Source of the DNA: Hydrangea macrophylla
Taxonomy: Eukaryota; Streptophyta; Magnoliopsida; Cornales; Hydrangeaceae
Length of the DNA stretch: 64,000 bases
Assembly: GCA_033977485.1 (NCBI GenBank)
Contig: CM066984.1
Span: forward strand, 112,647,251-112,711,250
Direction of reading: 5' to 3'
This document shows positions 49,713-59,972 of this stretch, piece after piece. Every line of letters starts with the position of its first letter. The stretch's first letter is position 1. Made by a program: the position numbers and the translations under genes. The notes beneath the pieces are model-generated. The model did not search any database. It was not told the DNA's origin and worked only from the letters and a program-made list of their open reading frames with translations.

Positions 49713-50375
49713 GTGGTGGCACGTATCAAGGACTTACAGAGACAGATTGATGGAATGGCCAAAAGGTTGGGCCAGAACCCTACTCAGAATCACGCCAATA
49801 CCGAGACAGAGTCACCATTCTCTAGCCAGATCACAAGGTTTGCCATCCCGCACAAATTTAAACAGCATCGCCTAGATCCCTATAACGGCTCAGGAAGCCC
49901 GGTCGACCACGTCCGGACCTACAAGGCTCAGATGGCCCTAGCCACCAACTCCGATGAACTACATTGCCTAGCCTTCCCCAGCACTTTGAAAGGCCCGGCC
50001 ATGCAATAGTTCTACTCCTTGGAGCCCCGATCGGTCCGCAGTTTCAAGCAACTCAACAAGTAGTTCATCAACCAGTTCATTGGTATGCACGAATGACCAA
50101 AGCTTGACATGCAGCTACTGACAGTCAGACAAAGGGATAATGAGACCGTCAAGGAATTCACTGATCGGTTTAATCTAGAGAAGCTCAGAATCTATGATCT
50201 TGATGAAACTGTCGCTAGTATAACATTCTGCTCGGGAGTTCAACACACCAAGTACGCCGCGTCGTTTCACAGAACCTGACCAGAAACTTTAGTTGAACTC
50301 ACAGAGAGGGTTGGAGAATACATTGGCACTGAAGAATTTTTAAAGACCAAAGACCCCGGGCACGTAATCAACGAG
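49713..50375 (+). pseudogene. E3 gag remnant
   Basis: One frame reads Retrotrans_gag-like motifs in the expected order: LDPYNGSGSPVDHVRTYKAQ, LAFPSTLKGPAM, SFKQLNK, FINQFIG, then QRDNETVKEFTDRFNLE. Stops interrupt it at about 50007, 50061, 50094 and 50277, several where a Trp or similar codon is expected. It cannot make a capsid protein. Confidence 0.8.
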
Positions 50376-50682
50376 TCTTCCAGAAGTAAGCGAAAACGAG
50401 ATCAGCCCGAGAGTTTTGACAGTTCTTCCAGCTCACAGCAGGCAGGGTTCGGCAGTCCCGACCCGACCTCCAGTTCACAGCGGTCTGAGTCCGGCAGCCC
50501 TGACTCAACCTCTAGTTTGCAGTAGTTAGGATCCAGTGATCCCGACCTTGAATCCAACTCAAAGTAATCGGGAGCCCGGTGATCCCGACCCAATCTCTTG
50601 TCTCTAACAGTCTCGACCAATCCAACTACAATGGTACTTGCCCGATCATCGGATGAGGCTCCGCAGACTGTCAGAGACCTCT

Positions 50683-50995
50683 TAAAAAGACCTCGGGCTC
50701 CGAACCCAGGCACTAAAAAGACCTCGGGCTCCGAACCCAGGCACAAAGACCTCGGGCTCTGAACCCAGGCACAAAGACCTCGGGCTCCGAACCCAGGCAC
50801 AAAGACCTCGGGCTCCAAACCCAGGCACTAAAAAGACCTCGGGCTCCGAACCCAGGCACAAAAGACCTCGGGCTCCGAACCCAGGCACTAAAAAGACCTC
50901 GGGCTCCAAACCCAAGCACTAAAAAGACCTCGGGCTCCGAACCCAAGCACTGAAAAGTCCTCGGGCTCCGAACCCAGGCACTAAAGACCTCGGGA
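50683..50995. repeat. E3 minisatellite, unit about 27-33 bp
   Basis: About nine or ten copies of aagacctcgggctccgaacc plus caggcac, with or without a taaaa spacer. Open frames here on the minus strand are repeat artefacts. Such arrays are common in the noncoding 3' part of Tat/Ogre elements. Confidence 0.92.
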
Positions 50996-51783
50996 TCGCA
51001 CTCGAGGCAAAAGACCTTGGGGTCACGCCCGAGGCATCGGCTTCGCTTAGGTCCAACCTACGATGGGGACAAATCCCCCTAGGTGGCTGATGATGACAAG
51101 CTTCAAAAGACCCTGCAACCACCATGTTCCAGGTCGGTTACCAACAGTCCTAACCTCCAAAAGACCCTCGTCTTAGCAAAAGCTTGGGGGATAGAAAGGC
51201 ACGATGGACTAAACAGGCAATCACACCGGGTACTTACAGGCCTTGCGGTAACTAAATCCAACTCTTAGACAACCTAGGCGCCTACAGTACTCAGAGGGAA
51301 TAACTCCACTTAAGTCCAAACCGACGATAGAGGTGACTAAAATCTTTGAGGTTGGTCGACGATAGAGGAGCAAAAAGACCCTAAAGCAACGTGATTTAGG
51401 TCAGCTCCACCAACATGATCAAACTCTTCTCCCAACGGTCTTGACAAAGGCTGGATGGGCGGAAGATAACCATCCTGGGGAGTTAACACAAAAGGACCCT
51501 AAAGTAACATACTTTAGGTCGACTTTTCCAACATGGTCAAATTCTTTTACCCATAACCTTGACGAAGGTTTACGGGTAGGAGATAACCATCCTGGGAGCT
51601 TAACTTAAGCAAAAGACTCTGAATTAGGTCGAGTCTCAACTCCCGGCCAGTTCCCGAGCACTCACAAGACTCAAAAGCTCCAAGGCAGCTTCCCGAGCAC
51701 TCAGACAGTGGCAGGTGGCATCAAACATATTTCTAAACTTGCCCCGATATAGCATCAAGCCAACCTTGGAAATGGGGGGCAGC

Positions 51784-52429
51784 TGATATACCCAAAATTG
51801 GCTCTATCCTATGACCGAGCGGTTCAACTCAGCAGTCAGTCCCTATCCCGATCAAATCATGCACAACTCCTCGGACAAGCATCAGCCCGAGCGGTCTAGT
51901 CTACTTGAGACTCACCATCCTGAGCGGTTCATTTACGACCAGACCAACAGGTCGGGAAGACCACACTGGCACGGTCCATATAGGCACAGTCAAGCCAGGC
52001 CCGCAAGGCACGCCCCCAGAATATTCCAGGCAGTTTTCTATTCAAACTAGAAGACTAATGGAAAGGGAAAATTGTTTCCTAATCTAATTAGGAAACCCCC
52101 ACAATTAATACCAATCAATCCTAACACAATTAGGGAACTTACTTAATTGGTGTCAATCACATCCTAATTGGATTGTATTTCCTTATCCATGTACGAGTAG
52201 GTCTCTTACATCTATAAAAGAGACCACTCACCCCCATAGAAAGGGTTCAACTTTTCAGTCTCTACAACACCTCTATAGCGGTCACCAACACGCCCGGCCG
52301 ACCTACGGTAGCTCCAAACTATTATTGGTTCACCACAGGTCCTTACTTTTTACAGTATAGTGAACGTGATCAGACACACACGTGGACGTAGGTACCTTCA
52401 TTAACAGGGCCGAACCATATACAAAAAAC

Positions 52430-52461
<32 letters not shown>

Positions 52462-52494
52462 TTAAATTGCTCTAACCAAATTTTGGCATCATCA
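51784..52494 (+). repeat. E3 3' LTR
   Basis: 711 bp. It is preceded by a purine tract (ggaaatggggggcag) and has an expanded CT run (about 52433-52460). Confidence 0.92.
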
Positions 52495-52700
52495 AAATGT
52501 ATTGTCACTATCACCATCTTTTATCTTCTTAGGCAACATTTTTCAGTAAACATTGTCAAAACTATGCAAAAGATACCAAGAGCACATTTGCTTTCTAGTG
52601 TCTACATTTACATATTGTGGGATATGCAGTTTTTCATTATGTATATGTTTGACAATTGGAGGGTGCACCTGACAAAGGGATTTTCAGTATTCAACATATA

Positions 52701-52887
52701 GGCGGTCATGCTCTTAAGTGAACAGGGTTGAGTGAGCATACCCATTGAACGTGTTTTTTAGCCTAAACGAACCTGCGAGCTGCCCCGGTAATCCGCTCGC
52801 CTCGCTGACCCATGGGTCCTTTTAGGCTAAAAAAAACATGTTCACTGGGTATGTTCACTCAACCCTGTTCACTTCAGAGCCTCACCC
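52701..52887. mobile_element. Foldback MITE, family F1, copy 2, with 8-bp TSD
   Basis: The left arm ggtcatgctcttaagtgaac and right arm gttcacttcagagcctcacc pair imperfectly over about 50 bp, as do cagggttgagtg and cactcaaccctg. The flanking 8-bp duplication aacatata (52693-52700, 52888-52895) suggests a hAT-type origin. A GC-rich core separates the arms. Confidence 0.8.
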
Positions 52888-52895
52888 AACATATA

Positions 52896-53480
52896 AGTAT
52901 TCAAGTAGAAGGTGAAGCCTCATAGCATTGTGAGATACTGGGAGGTAAATATACTTCCAGGAAAAAAAATTCCTCTTAAAACGTAGTATTCCATGTTTTG
53001 CAAATATTTAGAGGGTTAAGTGACCACTTAAACCAACCCCCCTGCTTTTGGGTACAGTGGAACTGTTACAGAATCTAATGGAGTGATAAGTTATGAAAAT
53101 ACCCCTCAAACCCCAGGCGCTTAAGTGGATACTTTTAAATCACATGGGTAAAGTGTCATTGGGTCAAACCATAAGGGGTAAAGTCTAATTAACCTTTGTA
53201 AAAGTTGATGCACTTTTATCGTTCTTAACACTCTCCTTTAGATTCCGTAAGGATTCCACTTAAGTGATCACTTTTAAACCACAGGGGGTAAAGTGACCAA
53301 CCCTAGAGGGGTAAAGTAAAATTTAAAAGAAGAGGTTAGTTATCTCACAACCTCAATACTCTTTTGAACAAGCATAGAAAAAATTCGATTAGAAATCTTG
53401 AAGTTACTTGTTCTATGTAATAAAACCGATCTTTATGTGATATTGTGATAAACTTAGATTTTTTGAAACATGTAGCCTGA
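52896..53480. other. Intergenic DNA with a decayed MITE-like repeat
   Basis: Blocks such as ggttaagtgaccacttaaac (about 53013) and cacttaagtgatcactttta (about 53257), with several ggggtaaagt words, point to a degraded inverted-repeat element. No gene. Confidence 0.5.
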
Positions 53481-53496
53481 TCACAAACAACGTACT

Positions 53497-53522
53497 CGCG
53501 CACTGCGCGGGTCACATGCTAG
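53497..53522 (+). mobile_element. Helitron-like 3' terminus, plus strand
   Basis: A perfect hairpin CGCGC-act-GCGCG (53497-53509), a 9-nt spacer and CTAG (53519-53522) followed by T. This is the classic Helitron 3' arrangement. The 5' end was not found; it may lie upstream of several nested LTR elements. Confidence 0.5.
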
Positions 53523-53862
53523 TACCTATTAAAGAGCCACCCATCCACAAAACCTAAAAACGGATATAAAAAGAGAGAACATGTCATGTGCCAGATCCCT
53601 CGGAAAAGATATACGTACATATGTCTATATCTTTGTAATGACAAATATATATATATATATATATCAGAAGGCTATTTGGAAAGCAAAAGCTCAATTTTGT
53701 AGTTCATAAGTGAAGTGATTCCACAAATTCAAATTTTTGGTAGTACCATTTTTTTTATAAGAGTTTGTGCCTAATTTAATAACTCTCAAAAATTGATTCT
53801 CTATCAAACCAGTTTTTCCTGCACAATCTTTTACTTGATTTAAGACTTAACTACAGTATGCA

Positions 53863-54060
53863 ATACTCCCTCTGTCTCAAAATTATTGTCACACTTTAAT
53901 TTTTGGATATCCCAAAATAAACGTCATCTTTAAAAATGCAAAGTTGAATATTTATAAATTTTCTCTTTTTCCCTTTCTTTGAGTTAATGGCAAAAAAATT
54001 GATAGACAATTTTGGAAAGTCAAAATTATACACCAGCTTGTTTATTTTATATATGGGGGT
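53863..54060. mobile_element. Stowaway-like MITE fragment
   Basis: tactccctctgtctcaaaat is the typical Stowaway (mariner-type) terminus, preceded by ta-rich DNA. The matching right end is not visible, so it is truncated or decayed. Confidence 0.5.
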
Positions 54061-54297
54061 TGTTATCCTACAACATGAAAGTTGTAGGATAGCAAGGTTG
54101 TAGGATAACATTGTCCATCAGTTTTTAGCGACCAACAAAAACTTTTGTAGCGAAAAAAAAAGCGACAAATCTATTCAAAATATTTCGTCGCTAAAGGTGA
54201 GGAAAAAATTGTCGCTAAAGGTGAAAATTTTCGTCACTACAAAGACTGCGTGATGTAAGATAGCATTCCCCTTTATATATATATACATATATATACA

Positions 54298-54497
54298 GTC
54301 CGGATCTTAAGCGGATGTCAAAAGACGGACTTTGGGACGGACCACTTTTAGCGACGAAAATGTCACTTTTAGCGAAAAAATTTCGTCGCTAAAACAATGA
54401 TTTTTAGCGACGAAAAATTTCGTCACTAAAAGTGACATTTTCGTCGCTAAAAGTGGTCCGCCCTGAAGTCCACCCCCTAACACCCGAACCTGATCCT

Positions 54498-54500
<3 letters not shown>
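54298..54500. mobile_element. Foldback MITE with tagcgacgaaa stem
   Basis: The arms ggaccacttttagcgacgaa and their inverse ttcgtcgctaaaagtggtcc meet around caatga (about 54397), with an inner stem of tttagcgacgaaa units. Outer ends gtccggatc and gatcctcac are related in inverse. The same words appear just upstream (54120-54235) in a decayed form. Confidence 0.7.
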
Positions 54501-54529
<29 letters not shown>

Positions 54530-54584
54530 GTATACCATCTCCATCTGTCCAAAAATTATATTTATGTTTCACTAAAAAAAAATT

Positions 54585-54668
54585 GGGTGATGTTATTGGC
54601 ACTCCATCATTGAACCAAGGCATTTTATGATACCACTCTCAGAACATATAGTACCATGCATGCAAGGT
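54585..54668. mobile_element. Partial MITE of the GGCACTCCA family
   Basis: Only the left half is present, from attggcactccatcattgaa to about 54666. It matches the start of 56658-56778 better than 31685-31812. Confidence 0.5.
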
Positions 54669-54699
54669 GAGCTTGGAATTTCATTTGTCAAAATTTATA

Positions 54700-56256
54700 A
54701 AATATCTTAGGAGGAGAGAGAAAAGGGAGATTTCATTGCCACGAGCTTCACGAAGTCGATCGACGACCGTTCGTCCGTCAGATTCTCTCCAAATTTTAGA
54801 TTGGAACACCTTGAGGTAAGAGCTTCGATTTGATACCTCTTAGGCCGCGTTTAGATAACTTTTTTGAAAATCTAATTTCTAGGATTTTTGGGAAAATCCA
54901 GTAAAACTTGTAGGAATTGCGTATAATCCAAGATCCAACGTTTATTCGGGCCTCTAGTTGTTCCTTCAAAGTTTCGGAGAGATCGCACGAGGTATGAATT
55001 CTAGATCTATGAAATATATGAAAATTTCATGTTTTGAATATCGACTTTGATATTTTAAATTCTGGCAAAATTCATGTGTTAATTAGGCCCGTTAATTATG
55101 TACGTGAAACTGCGATAAAAGCATGTATAATTGTTTATGTGAGCATATTATGTGTCTACTTGGGTCAAAGGGGAGTTTGGTACAAATTCATCCGGAGTAA
55201 GCTCCTCGAACCTTGAGAATTGTGATATTGATTATGGTTGTGTCTGGTATGGAGGAAGGCCCAACCAGGACACGATACCTGGTATAGAGGAAGGCCCAAC
55301 CAGTGTACGAGATGTGTGGGAGAGGTGTGCCTTCCACGACATCGGTTCCATTTATTCGGATGAATGCGTACCACTCACTCTAGACACTAATTCTATATGT
55401 TTTAGATGTTTTAAACCATGAATTGTCATATAAGCATACATGTAGAATTGTACACTCAGCATATAGCTTAGCAGTGGAGATTTACTCTATTGCGGGTGAT
55501 AAGAGACGAGGAAAGAAGAACCGTGAGGAGTGAGGCCGAGGAATGCCGGGGGAAACACTCTTGTTTATACTTTTGTTTTTCATTCCAAACATGTAATAAG
55601 AATTTGAATTTGTTATATGTTGTAATAGAATCTCGACTTGGATTGGTACTTGTAATTCCTAGTAAACGCTTTTGTATAAATGTGTTGAATTGTGGACTTT
55701 TAATCGTGTTGATATTGGGAATTGGTTTGGAGATCCTTGGTTTAGAAAACTGCAGAATTGGGCATTTCTGAGATGAATCAGTTGACTGGTTAATGTTTCA
55801 GTCGACTGGACCTCTGTGGTCTTGAGTTAGTTCTTTCAGTTTTCGAAGGCTTCAGTCGACTGGATGGGTTATCAGTCGACTGGTTTCTGCACGAAACCAC
55901 CACATTCTGCATACATAGTGTCCAGTCGACTGGACTGGACGTGGCACCAGTCAACTGAAAATTTGGGACCCCAGTCGACTGAGTTCCCGACACAGTCGAC
56001 TGGACTGGGCCTTTGGACTTTTCATACTTTCTGTTTCAGGTCTCCAGTCGACCGGACCCTCGATCAGTCGATTGGACCTTTGTTTCAAAACCGAATTCTT
56101 TTGAAACTTTTCCAATTGGGCAAAAAATTTTATAACTCTGATTTTAATGGATTTTACTTATATTTTCCGCTGCTGTTTTACTTTAATGGAATTGGACGAG
56201 CCTTGGTGGCATGGCACATGTCCTATTTTCGCACGTTAGCGGGATGAGTCGTGACA
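54700..56256 (+). mobile_element. 5'-truncated LTR related to solo LTR 40919-43051
   Basis: Shared with the solo LTR are ccttgaggtaagagcttcg (about 54810) and a cagtcgactg array of about ten sites (55780-56075). Both end in tgaca. The U3 part and the left TG end are missing. A duplicated aggaaggcccaaccag phrase lies at 55252 and 55289. Confidence 0.75.
55780..56075. repeat. Palindrome array CAGTCGACTG, second LTR
   Basis: About ten sites, exact at about 55799, 55853, 55872, 55923, 55972 and 55993. Variants occur at about 55780, 55949, 56045 and 56064. Layout and spacing resemble 42610-42901. Confidence 0.9.
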
Positions 56257-57119
56257 TATTTTAACCCAAATGTAGTCTTGACCACCCCCCAAATTTTAGT
56301 ACATGTGATATTTTAGCCTAAATGTAATCTAGCCCACCCCAATTAAGTGTTCCAAACTCAATTTGACATTATACATTGTTGATAAAATACACCAAAATGT
56401 ACAAATATTAACCCAAAAGATAATATTGTTCTTAAATAAACCCAATTTGATACCATATCTTATTATAAAATATGTATAAATAGACCCCCAAAATTATAAT
56501 TCTAGGATGCTACCCCCAAACCCCCGTATAACTTCCTCCCTGCACCCCCCAAAAAAAAAATATATATATATATATTTCTGCCTCCACCCTTGCATTCATG
56601 ATAGAGTGCCCTGATTCAAAATTATATTTGTGTTTTACTATTAAAAAAAATAGCTAATGCTATTGTCACTTAATCATTGAACTAAGGCACTTTATGATAT
56701 CACTCTTAGAGTATGTGGTATCGTGCATAATGCCATAGTTGAGTACATTGGTTCAATGATGGAGTGCGTTTAACAATTCCCCCCAAAAAAATTATGTTTT
56801 AACTTATGGTTTATATTTGATGAAAGAGTTTTGTTAACATGTGCCCTTCGACCATCTCCAAAGCAACGCATCAAACTTTAGTTTGATGGGCCACGTAGAC
56901 CAAAAGTGCTCCCAAGGGAAGTAGCAAACTGGAAATTTTGGTTTGCTGCTTTATCCAAATGCATTAAACTGAAGACAAAAGAGAGAAGCAACAAAAAATA
57001 TTTTAATACCACTGAAAAGAAATTGTACAGTCAACACCTATAGTGGGATATAAAGAACATACAAATGTTAAAATATGATAAAATATTAAATTTTTCAATG
57101 TTTCTCTTGGAGTGCATAA
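56257..57119. other. Intergenic DNA with MITE at 56658-56778
   Basis: C-rich decayed repeat at 56265-56560. A GGCACTCCA-type MITE spans about 56658-56778 (ttgtcacttaatcattgaac at the left, gttcaatgatggagtgcg at the right). No gene. Confidence 0.55.
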
Positions 57120-57128
57120 AATTTTTTA

Positions 57129-58155
57129 GGGTAAATTACACAAACCTCCCCTGAGGTTTGCCTTAATTACACGGACCTCCCCTCTTGTTTCAAAAATTAC
57201 ACAGACCTTCCTCGAGGTTTGAATTAGGTAACAAAACGCCCCCTCTCCTAATGGTCCGTTAGTTTTTTTATATTAGCCTCCCCTGAAAATTACAACTAGC
57301 CCCCCTAATATTATAAAATTGTCATACTAAAGCCCCCTTTCTCTTATATTTTTGTGCTACTTAAAAATCCCTCATCCCTCCTATGTTTTTGGGTTAATTT
57401 TTTTAGCATTAATTTATATCTACAAAAAATATACACAAAACATATATAAATAGGTCCAAATTTTTTCCCCCCGAACAAACCTCTATCAAGCCTCCCCTGT
57501 ATTAATTTTCTAGATCCGCCCCTGTCCCTATGCTTCAAAAGTGGACATTAACCCCCTGTGATTGTGGACTAAAATAGAATTGTTATGATTTCACTCAAAG
57601 AGCGTTAACCCCAAAATTAACATCACAAATGGTTTAAGTGTTTATATTTTTAACCAATTTTAGAATTTTTGTCAGTTTTGAGTGAAATCATAACAATTCC
57701 ATTTTAGTCCACAATCACAGGGGGTTAAGTGTCCACTTTTGAAGCATAGGGACAGGGGCGGATCTAGAAAATTAATACGGGGGGGGGGGGCTTGATAGAG
57801 GTTTGTTCGGGGGGAAAAAAATTTGGACCTATTTATATATGTTTTGTGTATATTTTGTGTAGATATAAATTAATGTTAAAAAATTAACCCAAAAACATAG
57901 GAGGGATGAGGGATTTTATAATTAGCACAAAAATATAAGAGAAATGGGGCTTTAGTATGACAATTTTATAATATTAGGGGGGCTAATTGTAATTTTCAGG
58001 GGAGGCTAATGTAAAAAAAAACTAACGGAACATTAGGGGAGGGGGCGTTTTGTTACCTAATTCAAACCTCGAGGGAGGTCTGTGTAATTTTTGAAACAAG
58101 AGGGGAGGTCCGTGTAATTAAGGCAAACCTCAGGGGAGGTTTGTGTAATTTACCC
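57129..58155. mobile_element. Mutator-type foldback element, 1027 bp, perfect 9-bp TSD
   Basis: Two arms of about 470 bp (57129 to about 57597, and about 57683 to 58155) are near-perfect inverse copies around an 85-bp loop. Ends are gggtaaattacacaaacctc and its inverse. The 9-bp duplication aatttttta lies at 57120-57128 and 58156-58164. Small indels (for example the G-run at 57780-57790) distinguish the arms. No ORF. A transcript would fold into a very long double-stranded RNA. Confidence 0.92.
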
Positions 58156-58363
58156 AATTTTTTAAAACAAATTTCTTGCACCAAATTGAACTTTATTGCA
58201 GTAGATTGACATTTGATGTGTTAAATTTGGCCCCTCCCTTGGAGATGGTCTTAGGGCATATGTTAAGGTTTTAAAATTGGAAATAAATAAGGGAGACAAA
58301 CATTGAACCTTACACCGGATACTGAAATCCACAATGTACACCTTATTTATTTATACTTAGAAC

Positions 58364-58575
58364 TAGAGGTGGACACGAGCTGAGCCGCTCAACAAGGGCT
58401 TGCGGCTCGGCTCGATAACAGCTCGGCTCAGCTCGGCTCGTATAATAAATGAGTCAAGCTCGAGCTTGAATACAAAGCTCGTATAATAAACAAGCAAAGC
58501 TTGAGCACACATGGGCTCGACTCGATAAGCCTCGCGAACAGTTCGATTAAGGCTCATAAAGTAGGCTCGTGAAAA
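58364..58575. mobile_element. hAT-like fragment, copy 1
   Basis: It starts tagaggtggacacgagctga, followed by reiterated ggctcggctcg and agctcgagctt words, as in hAT ends with a tag(a/g)ggtg terminus. No right end found. Confidence 0.5.
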
Positions 58576-58619
58576 ATCTCTTTAATAGGTTTGATAAGGA
58601 TTTGTTTTATCATATATGT

Positions 58620-58860
58620 ATATATATGATAATTATAAAAATAATATATATATATATATATATGTAGAATGCAAAGTATTTAAAATTGAAAGAATATTAT
58701 ATATATATATATATATATGATAATTATAAAAATATAATATATGTATAATGCAAAGTATTTAAAATTGAAATAATATTGACATATTATTATATGTATAGTC
58801 CTAAATTAATCACGTGTCAAACAATTGTTTTAGTTATATATATATATATATATATATATA
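58620..58860. repeat. AT-rich duplicated segment with (TA)n runs
   Basis: The block tgataattataaaaatataatatat ... gcaaagtatttaaaattgaa occurs twice in direct order (about 58627-58690 and 58719-58770), each with TA runs. Confidence 0.75.
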
Positions 58861-58932
58861 TGCAAAGTATATGTCAACTGTCAAGCATCGAGTTTCGTCC
58901 GTGGGTTTTGGTTGGCAACTTAAACTTTCTAT

Positions 58933-59065
58933 TAGAGGTGTACACGAGTTGAGCCGCTCAATAAGGGCTCGAGTCGGCTAAAGGCTCGGCTCGGCTCGAT
59001 AATAAATGAGCCAAGCTCAAACTTGAACACGATGCCAACTATTAAAGCTGGGCTCGAGTGCAGCC
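58933..59065. mobile_element. hAT-like fragment, copy 2, same orientation
   Basis: It starts tagaggtgtacacgagttga with the same gagccgctcaa(c/t)aagggct phrase as copy 1, then diverges after about 130 bp. Confidence 0.5.
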
Positions 59066-59640
59066 TTACTTAGAACCTTAATATATGTCTTAAGGACACA
59101 TGTTAACAAATCCCCGAAAAGATCTGTTGTTTTAACAATTTTTTGGGTTTGCTTTTTGCTTTTGCTTTTTTGCTGCTTTTTAATTCTTCAAATGTTGACT
59201 AGTAACTTCCCAAGTTTAGAAACTTGGCACTCCGAGGTTATAATTATTATGAGTAATGTTACGCCCATATCTAATAATTTTGATCTTTGATATTAGTGGA
59301 TTTTATGTGAGTCCTACATGAATTTTATACGAAATTCACAGAAATTATAGATCAGTATGTGTTAGATGTGAAATTTGGTATGAGTGTAACATTTTTGAAT
59401 TATTATTAGAGAGTATTTTTGTTCACCCATTTGTAGTCCATCATAACTCACTCAAGCTTCACAAGGTGACACATGTTCCATTTTAATTCTATTTTAACTA
59501 TGTACTATTAACATAATTACTAGAATGAGATACTTGTCACATAAAAAAAAACATAAATATATAATAATAGACCAAAAATAAGTAAACAAAAATACTCTCG
59601 TATTGTTATCCCTCTGTTACCAAATATAGTAGAGAGAGAA
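59066..59640. other. AT-rich intergenic DNA
   Basis: No gene or repeat recognised. Confidence 0.6.
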
Positions 59641-59651
59641 AGACAGAAAAC

Positions 59652-59972
59652 ATGTGGCCACCATTTTTTGACAATTCTATAAGTACCCCCACAGGTGCGG
59701 TGCCAGCCTGTTGTGTGTGGTCCACAAAGCATCCATATCATATCCCCAACTCTCTCCCCAACGTCTCTTTCTGCTTCTCTCTCTCTCTGCCCTTTTTGTT
59801 TATTTATTTATTTATTTTTGTTTCTCTATCTAGCTTTCAATTTATCTCTTTTAAAATTACAGGTGTCGACCTTTATGACAAAGGACGGCTAGTGGAGATG
59901 ATGTGGCTAAAAAGCGCAAAAGAGAAAGTCACACCTGAGACTATTGCCCTCATCCAAATCCTTTCTTCTTAA
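59652..59972 (+). other. Possible small transcription unit with CT-rich leader
   Basis: Base composition changes here: a pyrimidine-rich stretch (59748-59840) is followed by ttaaaattacag/gtgtcgac, which looks like a 3' splice site, then about 36 open codons (GVDLYDKGRLVEMMWLKSAK and on) to TAA at 59970. The composition is more gene-like than its surroundings. I do not recognise the peptide; it could be a gene fragment, a noncoding RNA or chance. Confidence 0.2.

Larger units (their letters stand above)
48457..52494 (+). mobile_element. E3: LTR retrotransposon lacking pol (gag remnant only), TSD aaatg
   Basis: LTRs 48457-49153 (697 bp) and 51784-52494 (711 bp) begin tgatataccc and end ggcatcatca. 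aaatg flanks the element at 48452-48456 and 52495-52499. The 2.63-kb interior has a decayed gag and a minisatellite but no protease, RT or integrase, so it is a gag-only (TR-GAG-like) derivative, probably of the Tat group. Many LTR substitutions and a CT-microsatellite length change show it is older than E1 and E2. Confidence 0.9.

Noticed and set aside
50683..50995. CRISPR-like array of about 27-bp repeats
   Set aside because: Repeats are tandem with almost no spacers and lie in a plant LTR element.
50402..51125. Minus-strand open frames of repeated RSPRS / PGFGARG peptides
   Set aside because: They are translations of the E3 minisatellite, whose unit length keeps several frames open.
54585..54668. 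Complete MITE
   Set aside because: Only one terminus is present; the right half diverges after about 80 bp.
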